Below, one piece after another: positions 17,420 to 26,045 of a stretch of 64,000 bases of DNA; positions within the stretch are counted from its first letter, which is position 1, and the number at the start of each line of letters is the position of its first letter. Position numbers and translations under genes: made by a program. The DNA is from Streptomyces viridiviolaceus (GTDB taxonomy: Bacteria > Actinomycetota > Actinomycetes > Streptomycetales > Streptomycetaceae). The stretch lies in NCBI RefSeq assembly GCF_014650995.1, contig NZ_BMWA01000024.1, positions 81,407 through 145,406 on the forward strand, read 5' to 3'. The notes under the pieces were generated by a model, which ran no database searches, was not told where the DNA came from, and saw nothing but the letters and a program-made list of their open reading frames with translations.

Positions 17420-20400
17420 GTGAGGGACGACCGGGACCGGCTCGTGCAGGCCATCCGCGCACGCGTCGCAGGCGCGGGAAGCGCGCACACAGGGGTGAAT
17501 CCGGACGTGGTGTTCGGCCCCGAGGCCGACGCCGAACTGCGGGGACTGCTGTGCCTGGCCGACCTGAGGACCGACCTGGAGGCCCGGCACGCGGCGGGAT
17601 GGCTGTGTGCCGCGCGCGCGGCGGCCTCCCCCGGTCCCGACGGCCCCGTCCACGGCGCCATGGCCGGAACCCTGCTCTTCCCCGTCTGGGTGGCCGATCC
17701 CGGTCTCGTACCACCGCAACTGGCGGCCGGTTACGCGACGACCGACCCCGCGGTCCGGCCCGACCCCGCGAACGCCGACGGTGTCGCCGAGTGGTCGGCC
17801 CAGTGCGCGGCGGCCGTGATCGCGGCCGAGGGCAGACAGCACGATCCGCCACGGGACGCCACCGAGGACGACCTGCGCCTGTACCGGCTGGCCGTGCGGG
17901 TGGGCATCGACGCGCCCACGCACGAGGCCCTGCTCGCCACGGCGGTCGCGACAGGCAGCCTCGCCGTCCTCGCGACACCCGAGCACGATCCCGCGTACGT
18001 GCCCCGGGTCGCCGATCTGACCCACGCGCTGTCCCTCGTCGGGCGGCGCGAGCCGGACGCCGACTCGGGACCGGCGGCGGGGATCCGACTCAGCCACCGC
18101 ACCCTCAAACGCATCCCGGCCCACTCCCCCGAGCGGCTCCTGGCCCTCAGCAACCTGGGCATCCAACTGCTGGAGCGCTACAGGCAGTCGCTCGACCCGG
18201 AGGATCTCTACGAGGCGGTCGGCATCGCGCGAGACGTACTGACCCAACTGCCCCCGCACAGCCCGCACCTGGCCCACTGCCTGAGCACCCTGGGCGCCGC
18301 GCTGCTGGCGCTGAGGCACCGGGAGGGCGCCACGGCCGAGGAGTGCGACGAGGTGGTGGACCTGTTCCGCCGGGCCGCCGCCGGCGATCCCAAGGGTCCG
18401 GCCGCCGCAGGTCTCAACCTGGGCCTGGCACTCATGCTGCGATACCAGCGCACCGGCCGGCCGCAGGATCTGCACGAGGCGGTCGGGGTGCTGACACAGG
18501 CATGGGAGGCGTCGCAGGACGGGGAGCAGCGCACCGGGGTGCGCAACACGCTGGGCAACGCCCTGCGCGCCCGCTTCGCGCTCACCGGCGATCCGGCCGA
18601 TCTCGACGCGGCGATCACGCATCTGACGGCCGTGGCAGCCGCGTCCGCGCAGGCGACCGCCGAGACCGCGACGCGGCTGATCGCCCCCGCGATGGCCCTG
18701 CACGCCCGGTACCGGCTCGATCCCGACGGCAACAGCGCGGACCTGGCCGAGGCCCTGACGCTGCTGCGAAGGGCCGAGGCGCTGCTGCCGCCGGGCCACC
18801 CCGAGCGGGCCGTGACACTCAGCGATCTCGGCCTGGTATTGACCAGCAGCTATCAACGCACCGGCCGTCGGGAGGAGTTGAACGAGGCGGTCCGGGTCAT
18901 GCGGGAGGCGGTGGCGTCGACCCCGGAAGAGCACGAGATCCTCAGCGTGCGGCTGCTCAACCTCGGGATGGCCCTGGGCCTGCGCCACCAGCTGCTGGGT
19001 GACGGCGAGGACCTGCGGGAGGCCCAGGAGTGCCGGCGCCGTGCCAGGGAGCTGCCCGGGCTGGGCCGCGCACACCGCGCGACGGTGCTCGGCTCCACGG
19101 CGATCAGTGTCATGACCGGTTTCGAGCGTGCCGCCGACCCGGACGCCCGGCTCGACGAGGCGATCCGGCTCTTCAGGGAGGCCCTCGCACTCACCCCGGC
19201 GGACGACCCCCTGCTGCCGCGCCGCCGCCACAACCTGGCCGCGGCCCTCATGAGCCGCCGCGACCCCGCGCAACGGCTGATCGATGCGCGGGAGGCCCGG
19301 GAGCTGGCCGACGCGGTCGTCGCGGCACTGCCCGCGGACTCGCCCGACCTGCCCGGTGCCCTGACCCTGGCCGCAGAGACCCGCCTGTTGAGCTTCCGCT
19401 CCCTGGTGTCGTCGGCGGTCCGCAAGGAGGCGATCGCGCTGTTCCGCCGGGTGGTCGAGGTCACCCCGCCGGGCCATGCCAGGCGCACACTGCGCCTGAC
19501 GAACCTCGGCGTCGTTCTGCGGGACCAGGGCACCGGCCGGGGACGCGACACCGATCTGGCCGAGGCGGCCGACGTGTTCAGGCAAGCAGCCCTGGAGCAG
19601 CAGTGCCCGCCCTCGGAGCGCCTGACCGCCGCGCGGGCCTGCGGCGACCTCTGGGCGCAGCTCGGCGTCTGGGACCGTGCCCTGGACGGCTACGTGATGG
19701 CGGTCGACCTGCTGCACTCCGTCACGCCCCGCCATCTCCTGCGGGACGACCAGGAGTTCCTGCTGAGCCGGTCCGTCGGTCTGGGGGCTGCCGCGGCTGC
19801 CTGCGCCGTGCGGTGCGGCCGGCCCGGGCTGGCGGTCGGGCTCCTCGAACAGGCCAGGGGTGTGCTGCTCTCCCAAGCCTTCGACGCCGACAGCGACCTC
19901 ACCCGGCTCCGGGAGGCCGCACCGGACCTCGCCGACCGCTTCGAGGAGCTCCGTACGGCCCTCGACACGGCGACCGAGAGCCGGGAACCACTCAGTGCCG
20001 AGTTCCCGGAGGAAGCCCCCCGGGACGGAGCGCGCGCCGCCGACGCCCGGGCCGACCGGCGCCAGCGGTTGGCCGCCGACTGGCAGGAACTCACACGCCG
20101 GATCCGCACCGAGCACCCAGGACTCGGTCTGCTGCGTCCGGTGCGTGAGTGGGACGAACGCGAACTGCGTGCGACGGCGGCGGCAGGCCCGGTGGTCCTG
20201 GTCAACGTCTCCCCGTACGGCAGTGACGCGCTGGTCGTCACCGAGCACTCCATCGACGCCGTGCCGCTTCCGGGGCTCGATCCGGGGACGACGGCAACGC
20301 GCCGGCAGAAGTTCGAGGAGGCCCTGGCACGCATCGAGTCGCCCGGAACCCCGCGCAGGCAGGCACAGCGCGCCCAGCAGGTCGTCCGGTCCACGCTCGC

Positions 20401-21238
20401 CTGGTTGTGGCAGACGGTCACCGGCCCCGTCCTCGACCACCTCGGCGTCCCGGCCGCACCGACGGGACCGTGGCCCCGGCTGTGGTGGTCGCCGGGCGGC
20501 GCCCTGGGCACGCTGCCGCCGCACGCGGCGGCCCCCGCCGACGGCACCTCGGGCGCGCTGGACCGGGTGGTCTCCTCCTACACGCCGACGCTGCGCGCCC
20601 TGCACCACGCCCGGCAGCGTGCCGCCCGCCCGGCGGGCACCGGAACGCTCGTGGTCGGCGTCGCGGAAGCCGCCGGCACGGCACCCCTGCCCGGCGTACG
20701 CCGCGAGTCGGAGCACCTGGCCGGGCTGCTGCCCCGTGCCGAGCTGCTGGCCGACTCCTCGGCCACGCGGTCCGCGGTCGTCTCCGCCCTGCCCCGCCAC
20801 GCGTACGCGCACTTCGCCTGCCACGCCCTCAGCGATCTGCGGAGTCCGTCCGACAGCCGGCTCATCCTCCACGACCACGCCGAACACCCGCTGACCGTCC
20901 GCGACCTCGCCCGGCTCAGGCTGCCGGCCGCCCGTCTCGCGTACCTCTCCGCCTGCGACACCCTGCGCAGCAGCCCCGAACTCGCCGACGAGGCCGTCCA
21001 CGTCGTCAGCGCGTTCCAGATGGCCGGCTTCCCGCACGTCGTCGGTTCGCTGTGGCACGTCGTCGACGCGATCGGGGCCGAGACCGCCCGGAACGTGTAT
21101 GCGGCCCTGCACACGGGCAACGGCGCACTGGAGGTGTCCCGCACCGCGCAGGCCCTGCACACCACGGTGCGCTCGCTGCGGGACACCTACCCGCAGACCC
21201 CCAGCCTCTGGGCCTGCCAGGTGCACGCGGGGCCGTAG
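17420..21238 (+). CDS. TPR-repeat CHAT-domain protease
   Basis: A 1272-residue protein starting at GTG 17420, nine bases after an AGGGGGG ribosome site. Residues about 235-760 are tetratricopeptide-like helical repeats with recurring patterns such as LGIQLLERYRQSLDPEDLYE and LGLALMLRYQRTGRPQDLHE. The C-terminal CHAT (caspase HetF-associated with TPRs) domain, about residues 930-1272, has the catalytic histidine in FACHALSD (H1135) and the catalytic cysteine in LSACDT (C1179). CHAT proteases cut specific target proteins when a sensor partner signals, as in gasdermin and type III-E CRISPR (craspase) systems. Here the divergent small and membrane proteins are the likely partners. There is no signal peptide, so it should be cytoplasmic. 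Confidence 0.92.
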   Translation: MRDDRDRLVQAIRARVAGAGSAHTGVNPDVVFGPEADAELRGLLCLADLRTDLEARHAAGWLCAARAAASPGPDGPVHGAMAGTLLFPVWVADPGLVPPQLAAGYATTDPAVRPDPANADGVAEWSAQCAAAVIAAEGRQHDPPRDATEDDLRLYRLAVRVGIDAPTHEALLATAVATGSLAVLATPEHDPAYVPRVADLTHALSLVGRREPDADSGPAAGIRLSHRTLKRIPAHSPERLLALSNLGIQLLERYRQSLDPEDLYEAVGIARDVLTQLPPHSPHLAHCLSTLGAALLALRHREGATAEECDEVVDLFRRAAAGDPKGPAAAGLNLGLALMLRYQRTGRPQDLHEAVGVLTQAWEASQDGEQRTGVRNTLGNALRARFALTGDPADLDAAITHLTAVAAASAQATAETATRLIAPAMALHARYRLDPDGNSADLAEALTLLRRAEALLPPGHPERAVTLSDLGLVLTSSYQRTGRREELNEAVRVMREAVASTPEEHEILSVRLLNLGMALGLRHQLLGDGEDLREAQECRRRARELPGLGRAHRATVLGSTAISVMTGFERAADPDARLDEAIRLFREALALTPADDPLLPRRRHNLAAALMSRRDPAQRLIDAREARELADAVVAALPADSPDLPGALTLAAETRLLSFRSLVSSAVRKEAIALFRRVVEVTPPGHARRTLRLTNLGVVLRDQGTGRGRDTDLAEAADVFRQAALEQQCPPSERLTAARACGDLWAQLGVWDRALDGYVMAVDLLHSVTPRHLLRDDQEFLLSRSVGLGAAAAACAVRCGRPGLAVGLLEQARGVLLSQAFDADSDLTRLREAAPDLADRFEELRTALDTATESREPLSAEFPEEAPRDGARAADARADRRQRLAADWQELTRRIRTEHPGLGLLRPVREWDERELRATAAAGPVVLVNVSPYGSDALVVTEHSIDAVPLPGLDPGTTATRRQKFEEALARIESPGTPRRQAQRAQQVVRSTLAWLWQTVTGPVLDHLGVPAAPTGPWPRLWWSPGGALGTLPPHAAAPADGTSGALDRVVSSYTPTLRALHHARQRAARPAGTGTLVVGVAEAAGTAPLPGVRRESEHLAGLLPRAELLADSSATRSAVVSALPRHAYAHFACHALSDLRSPSDSRLILHDHAEHPLTVRDLARLRLPAARLAYLSACDTLRSSPELADEAVHVVSAFQMAGFPHVVGSLWHVVDAIGAETARNVYAALHTGNGALEVSRTAQALHTTVRSLRDTYPQTPSLWACQVHAGP

Positions 21239-21348
21239 GGGGTGCAGGAGCGTTCAGCCGGTCTCGACGGCGTCGTCCATGACCGACGGCGGTCGTCTGC
21301 GCGACGAACTCAGAAAGGTCCCGGCCGTCACCCGCGTAGCCTGTCTCC

Positions 21349-22305
21349 GTGCCGAACTCCCGTCTGCGTCGCGTTGCCGTCCTGGTGCTCGAGGGTGCGA
21401 AGCCGCTCGACGTCGGTATCCCGGCGCAGGTGTTCACGACCCGCGCAAGCATGCCGTACGAGGTGCGGGTGTGCGGTGCGGTACCCGGTCTGGTGACCGG
21501 CGGCGACGGCCTGTCGTACCACGTCGCCCACGGCCTCGAAGCGCTCGCGTGGGCGGACATCGTCTTCATCCCCGGGTACCGGTCCCCGGACCGCGACGAT
21601 CCGCCGCGGGCCGTCGTCGACGCGCTGACGGCCGCCCACCGCCGGGGCGCGCGGCTCGCCGCCATCTCGACGGGCGCCTTCGCGCTCGCCGCCACGGGCC
21701 TGCTCGACGGCAGGCGTGCGACGACGCACTGGCACTACGCGCGGGCGCTCGCCGCGAAGCATCCGCTCGTCCAGGTCGACGAGAACGTCCTGTTCGTCGA
21801 CGAGGGCAGCGTGCTGACGTCGGCCGGTGCCGCGTCGGGCATCGACCTGTGCCTGCACATGCTGCGCGGTGACCTCGGAGTGGCCGCGTCGAACCACGCG
21901 GCCCGGCGCCTGGTCGCGGCCCCCTACCGCAGCGGCGGCCAGGCGCAGTACGTGCCGCGCAGCGTGCCGGAGCCCCTCGGTGAGCGGTTCGCCGCGACCC
22001 GCGAGTGGGCGTTGCACCGGCTCGGCGAGCCCCTCACCCTCGAGGTGCTCGCCCGGCATGCGGCGGTGTCGCCGCGCACACTCTCGCGGCGGTTCGTCGA
22101 GGACACGGGCTACACGCCGATGCAGTGGGTCATGCGCGCCCGCGTCGACATGGCCCGTGAGCTGCTCGAACGGTCGCAGCGGAGCGTCGAGCAGATCGCC
22201 GCCGACGTCGGTCTGGGGACGGGCACGAATCTGCGGCTGCACTTCCAGCGCATCCTCGGCACCACGCCCAGCGAGTACCGGCGCACGTTCGCCAAGGGCG
22301 AGTAG
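21349..22305 (+). CDS. GlxA-family transcriptional regulator (DJ-1/PfpI domain + AraC HTH)
   Basis: A 318-residue regulator starting at GTG 21349. Residues about 8-175 form a class-I glutamine-amidotransferase-like (DJ-1/PfpI) domain, and residues about 215-315 form a double AraC HTH (LTLEVLARHAAVSPRTLSRR, then GLGTGTNLRLHFQRILGTTP). In the nucleophile-elbow region the usual Cys of the ICTGAF motif is Ser107 (AISTGAFALA), so catalysis is unlikely and ligand sensing more probable. It lies 101 bp upstream of a gap gene in the same direction and shares its unusual codon preference (more CTC, ACG and TCG than neighbours), suggesting the pair moved together and that it regulates gap. Confidence 0.9.
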   Translation: MPNSRLRRVAVLVLEGAKPLDVGIPAQVFTTRASMPYEVRVCGAVPGLVTGGDGLSYHVAHGLEALAWADIVFIPGYRSPDRDDPPRAVVDALTAAHRRGARLAAISTGAFALAATGLLDGRRATTHWHYARALAAKHPLVQVDENVLFVDEGSVLTSAGAASGIDLCLHMLRGDLGVAASNHAARRLVAAPYRSGGQAQYVPRSVPEPLGERFAATREWALHRLGEPLTLEVLARHAAVSPRTLSRRFVEDTGYTPMQWVMRARVDMARELLERSQRSVEQIAADVGLGTGTNLRLHFQRILGTTPSEYRRTFAKGE

Positions 22306-22406
22306 CCCGTCGCACCTGGCGCGATCCTTTCGAACCGTGGCACTCACGCCGCTGCCGCGGACCCGCGCCGCGCGCGAACCTGGTGACGAACGAAGGGACA
22401 CCACTC

Positions 22407-23405
22407 ATGACGCGCATCGCCATCAACGGATTCGGCCGCATCGGACGCAATGTGCTGCGGGCACTGCTCGAACGCGACAGTGACCTCGAGATCGTCGCCG
22501 TCAACGACCTCACGGAGCCCACCACCCTCGCCCGGCTGCTCGCCTACGACACGACGGCCGGCCGGCTCGGTCGCCCGGTGACCGTCGACGGGAACGCCCT
22601 CGTCGTGGACGGCCGCCGCATCACCGTGCTCGCCGAGCGTGAACCGGCGCGGCTGCCGTGGGGCGAGCTCGGTGTCGACATCGTGCTCGAGGCGACCGGC
22701 CGCTTCACGTCGGCCAAGGCGGCCCGCGCCCACCTCGACGCGGGCGCGAAGAAGGTGCTCGTCAGCGCGCCGTCGGACGGAGCGGACGTCACGCTCGCGT
22801 TCGGGGTCAACACCGACGCGTACGACCCGGACCTCCACACGATCGTCTCGAACGCCTCGTGCACGACGAACGCGCTCGCGCCGCTGGCCGCGGTGCTCGA
22901 CGAACTCGCCGGCATCGAGCACGGATTCATGACGACGGTGCACGCCTACACGCAGGAGCAGAACCTGCAGGACGGTCCGCATCGCGACGCCCGCCGTGCC
23001 CGCGCCGCCGCCGTCAACATCGTGCCGACCACGACGGGCGCCGCCAAGGCGATCGGCCTCGTCCTGCCGAACCTCGACGGCAAGCTGTCGGGCGACTCGA
23101 TCCGGGTGCCGGTGCCGGTGGGCTCGATCGTCGAGCTCAACACGACCGTCAGCCGTGACGTGTCGCGTGACGACGTCCTGACGGCGTACCGCGCCGCGGC
23201 CGAGGGCCGGCTCGCCGGCATCCTGGAGTACTCGGACGACCCGCTCGTGTCGTCCGACATCACCGGCAACCCGGCTTCGTCGGTCTTCGACTCGGCCCTC
23301 ACCCGCGTGGACGGGCGCCACGTCAAGGTGGTCGCCTGGTACGACAACGAGTGGGGCTTCTCGAACCGCGTGATCGACACGCTGGAACTCCTCGCCGCCG
23401 GCTGA
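22407..23405 (+). CDS. gap: Glyceraldehyde-3-phosphate dehydrogenase, type I
   Basis: A 332-residue phosphorylating GAPDH of central glycolysis. The NAD-binding start INGFGRIGRNVLRAL, the active site SNASCTTNALAP with C152, the TTVHAYTQEQ segment and the C-terminal WYDNEWGFSNR are all standard. ATG 22407 follows a GAAGGGA ribosome site; an in-frame ATG at 22383 is upstream but precedes the Rossmann start by eight codons. It is probably an accessory copy, since the housekeeping gap normally sits with pgk and tpi, absent here. Leucine codons are strongly CTC rather than the CTG that dominates neighbours, hinting at horizontal origin with the GlxA regulator. Confidence 0.95.
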   Translation: MTRIAINGFGRIGRNVLRALLERDSDLEIVAVNDLTEPTTLARLLAYDTTAGRLGRPVTVDGNALVVDGRRITVLAEREPARLPWGELGVDIVLEATGRFTSAKAARAHLDAGAKKVLVSAPSDGADVTLAFGVNTDAYDPDLHTIVSNASCTTNALAPLAAVLDELAGIEHGFMTTVHAYTQEQNLQDGPHRDARRARAAAVNIVPTTTGAAKAIGLVLPNLDGKLSGDSIRVPVPVGSIVELNTTVSRDVSRDDVLTAYRAAAEGRLAGILEYSDDPLVSSDITGNPASSVFDSALTRVDGRHVKVVAWYDNEWGFSNRVIDTLELLAAG

Positions 23406-23414
23406 CCGAGCACC

Positions 23415-23444
23415 GGGTGCGGCGCCTCCTGGGGTGCCGCACCC
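23415..23444. terminator. Hairpin terminator between gap and the GtrA gene
   Basis: GGGTGCGGC and GCCGCACCC pair over 9 bp around a 12-nt loop, between two convergent genes. Confidence 0.7.
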
Positions 23445-23464
23445 TGGAACGACGGTGCGCCGTC

Positions 23465-23962
23465 CTAGCCCGCGGGTACCGAGCGTTCCGGACCGGTCGA
23501 CGAGGCCGCCTCCCGCGGTCCGGGCTCGCCGTCGCCGCGGCCCGGACCGCGGAAGACGGCCAGCCGCAGTACGAGGAAGCGCACGACGGTGACGACCACG
23601 GACGTGCCGGCGAGTACCACGGTCTCGGCGACTCGCGGAGCGCCGGGATCGAGGTGCTTGAACAACAGGACCGCACCGGACGTGACCAGGTAGCCGAGCA
23701 GGAAGAGGCCGCCGGCCCCCAGGTGGGCACGGACCGCCGGTGCGGCGACGTGTCCGAAGGTCAGCCGCCGGTTCGCTTCGGTGTTCAGCACGGTCAGTAC
23801 GAGCAGGGACACCAGGTTGGCGACCGCGGGCTGCCACCAGTTGCGCAACAGCCAGTAGAGCAGTGCCTGTCCGACGGTCGAGACGATGCCGATCGCGATG
23901 AAGAAGCCGACCTCCCGGGACCATGGCAGGCGGGCCGCCCCGGGAATCCTCAGCCGAGCCAT
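23465..23962 (-). CDS. GtrA-family membrane protein
   Basis: A 165-residue protein with four predicted transmembrane helices (segments at VGFFIAIGIVSTVGQALLYW, NLVSLLVLTVL, GGLFLLGYLVTSGAVLLF and VLAGTSVVVTVVRFLVLR). It contains the family-typical NTEANRRLTFG stretch between helices two and three and a cytoplasmic charged tail. GtrA proteins take part in polysaccharide or teichoic-acid glycosylation, probably moving polyprenyl-linked sugars. No glycosyltransferase gene is adjacent, so the pathway is unknown. It is convergent with gap. Confidence 0.88.
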   Translation of the reverse strand: MARLRIPGAARLPWSREVGFFIAIGIVSTVGQALLYWLLRNWWQPAVANLVSLLVLTVLNTEANRRLTFGHVAAPAVRAHLGAGGLFLLGYLVTSGAVLLFKHLDPGAPRVAETVVLAGTSVVVTVVRFLVLRLAVFRGPGRGDGEPGPREAASSTGPERSVPAG

Positions 23963-24427
23963 CTGTCACGCCCCCACCGCTCGTCGGCCGGGTGATCACC
24001 ACCGGCACCTCGTGCCTGCGCAGCCTACTAGGCGCGGTGCTCCGCGGTGTTCCAGGGCCGACGGGCCCGACCGGGCGGAGGCGCGGGCCCGCCGACGGCG
24101 GTGTGGCGGGCACGGCGACCACGACGCGGCGGGGTGCACGGCCGGCTGCGGAGACAGGAGCGCGGGGTCCTCACCCAGCCGTGCCTCCGGCCGCACCACC
24201 GCGGCACAACACCGCATGCTCCGCGACGAACGCGACCGGTTCGCCACCAGGGTCGAGGGGACGACCCACGCGCTGCGCCGTCTCGACCAGCCCGTCACCG
24301 CGGCCGACCGGCGCGGCGGACGACCGGTCCGACGCCGTCCGCGGGACCGGTGCCGCACTCGTGCCGGACCGTGGGGCGAGGACCGGCGTCGGTGAGGGCG
24401 TCGTCCCGCGGCACGGCGGACCGGGCT
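23963..24427. other. Gene-free region, possible regulator remnant
   Basis: No intact gene is supported in these 465 bp. A short open stretch on the plus strand near 24216-24310 reads MLRDERDRFATRVEGTTHAL and resembles the coiled-coil tail of a MerR-type regulator, but has no HTH in front. It may be a decayed gene end. The minus-strand side must hold the promoter of the GtrA gene. Confidence 0.3.
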
Positions 24428-25951
24428 TCAGTCCGTCAGACGTGCCAGCACCGAGCGCATCGCGCGGTGCACGGCCTCACGGGACTCGTCGGTCGGGTCG
24501 AGGGTCTCGAAGCCGTGGTGGCCGTTCGGTACGTCGACCACCTCGACGTCCGCCCCGCAGTCCTTGGCCGCGGCGAGGAACTCCTCGACCGTCGCGGCGA
24601 TCTCGGGCATCTCCAGTCCCACCCGGACGAGGACCACGGGCAGCGTGCCCGCGCCCGCCAGCGCGTCCGCGGGACGGAACCGGCTGTCGCCGAGCCCCCA
24701 GTTCGGCAGCGGGGCCAGGATCGGGTAGACGGCCGCCAGGCAGCGCAGCCATGCCGGGGGCGCCCCGAGCCAGTCCGCCGTGAGCGGGCCGCCGCCGGAG
24801 AAGAACCACAGCGCGACCCGGTCCCCGTCCACCCGGGGATCGGCCCGGACCTGCTCCACCGCGGCGGCCACGTCCGCCGCGGCACGCTCGTAGTCGGCCA
24901 GGTCGTGCAGGCGGTGGTCGAGAGTCGCTCCCACCACGCCCTGCGCGGCCGCGTACCGGGCGTACCCCACCAGGGTCGGCCAGTCCCTCGGGGTCGGCCG
25001 CGCCTCGGCGGGCACCGGGCCTCCGTGCACGAACACCACCGCGGGCCGGGGACCCGCCGCGTCGGGCAGGTACAGGTCGACGTTCCCGTTCCGCTCCCGG
25101 GGGATCTCGGGGACGTCCAGCAGGAACGGCCGCAGGTGCCCGGGCGTCCCGGCGGCCTCGGCCGGGGTCAGCCGATGTCCCTCGCCGGCCGCGGCCCGCA
25201 GCAGGGTGTCCGCCAGCTCGCCGGGGCAGGACAGCATCGGCCAGTGCCCGGTGGGCAGTTCGAAGAAGGTCACGCTCGGGTCGGTCAGGGCCTGCAGGGC
25301 GGGGTCGCCGAAGCCCACCAGCATCTGGACCATCTCGATACTCGTGCCGTTGCCGGTGCACAGCACCCCGGTGGTCGGCACCGCGTCCACCGCGCCGGTC
25401 AGCCGCAGCGGCTGCAGCAGGGTGCCCAGCGGCTGCGGTACGGCGAGGGCGGTGAGCCGGTCCAGCGCCACGTCCGGGATGCCCTCGGTGCTGCCCCACC
25501 GCTGCCACGCCTCACGTGCCGGAGGCGGCAGAACTCCGTCGGCCCCCTCGGCCCCGCCCGCCCCGGCGCGCTCGGCCAACTGCTCGCGCAGCGACTGGTC
25601 GGGCACGGCGGCGAGCGCCGGGACACCGTCCTGCGGCATACCCGAGTCCAGGTGGACGATCCGGGCGATGCGGTCCGCCCGCCGGTCGGCTGCGCCCAGC
25701 ACCGGGTGGATGCCGTAGTCGTGGCCGACCAGCACGATGTCCCCGGATGCGGCGGAGTCGATCGCGGCGAGCACGTCCGCGACGTGCGTCTCCAGGTCGA
25801 TGCCGGCGACTTCCGCACCGCCGGGCGGGCCGTCGAGTCCGGTGAGGGCCACCGCGTGCGCTTCGGCACCCGCCGCGGTCAGTCGCCCGGCCGTGCCCTC
25901 CCACACGTGTGCGTTGGTGAACAGCCCCGCCACCAGGATGAACGCGGTCAT
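24428..25951 (-). CDS. Fusion of two alpha/beta-hydrolase domains
   Basis: A 507-residue protein made of two hydrolases in one chain. Residues 1-235 resemble EstC/pyrethroid-hydrolase-like enzymes, with the elbow LVGHDYGIHP in which the usual Ser is Asp, as in haloalkane dehalogenases and epoxide hydrolases. The C-terminal half (about 270-507) resembles dienelactone-hydrolase/BD-FAE-type esterases: VVFVHGGPVP as the oxyanion HGG motif and FFSGGGPL as the Ser elbow, with a late NGHHGFETLD histidine. ATG 25951 follows an AGGAGAG site. The gene is divergent from a MerR regulator, with a MerR-type promoter between them, so it is probably the regulated detoxification or catabolic target. Substrates are unknown. 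Confidence 0.85.
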   Translation of the reverse strand: MTAFILVAGLFTNAHVWEGTAGRLTAAGAEAHAVALTGLDGPPGGAEVAGIDLETHVADVLAAIDSAASGDIVLVGHDYGIHPVLGAADRRADRIARIVHLDSGMPQDGVPALAAVPDQSLREQLAERAGAGGAEGADGVLPPPAREAWQRWGSTEGIPDVALDRLTALAVPQPLGTLLQPLRLTGAVDAVPTTGVLCTGNGTSIEMVQMLVGFGDPALQALTDPSVTFFELPTGHWPMLSCPGELADTLLRAAAGEGHRLTPAEAAGTPGHLRPFLLDVPEIPRERNGNVDLYLPDAAGPRPAVVFVHGGPVPAEARPTPRDWPTLVGYARYAAAQGVVGATLDHRLHDLADYERAAADVAAAVEQVRADPRVDGDRVALWFFSGGGPLTADWLGAPPAWLRCLAAVYPILAPLPNWGLGDSRFRPADALAGAGTLPVVLVRVGLEMPEIAATVEEFLAAAKDCGADVEVVDVPNGHHGFETLDPTDESREAVHRAMRSVLARLTD

Positions 25952-26014
25952 GACTCTCTCCTCGGTACGCAGTCGTCCGCGGCCGCTCCGATGGCCGCGG
26001 CCGCGCTCGCGGGT

Positions 26015-26045
26015 ACGGTAGGAACTCCGCCTGGGGGAGGTTCAA
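26015..26045 (-). promoter_or_regulatory. MerR-type promoter (19-bp spacer) for the hydrolase gene
   Basis: On the minus strand, TTGAAC (26045-26040) and TACCGT (26020-26015) are separated by exactly 19 bp. The spacer region carries a GAACCTCC...GGAGTTC near-palindrome. Elongated 19-bp spacers with dyad symmetry are the hallmark of MerR-activated promoters. The -35 box abuts the GTG of the divergent MerR gene. Confidence 0.7.

Noticed and set aside
16946..21226. A 1426-codon open frame on the minus strand
   Set aside because: It is the shadow of the CHAT gene on the opposite strand; only its last part, from ATG 17338, encodes a plausible protein.
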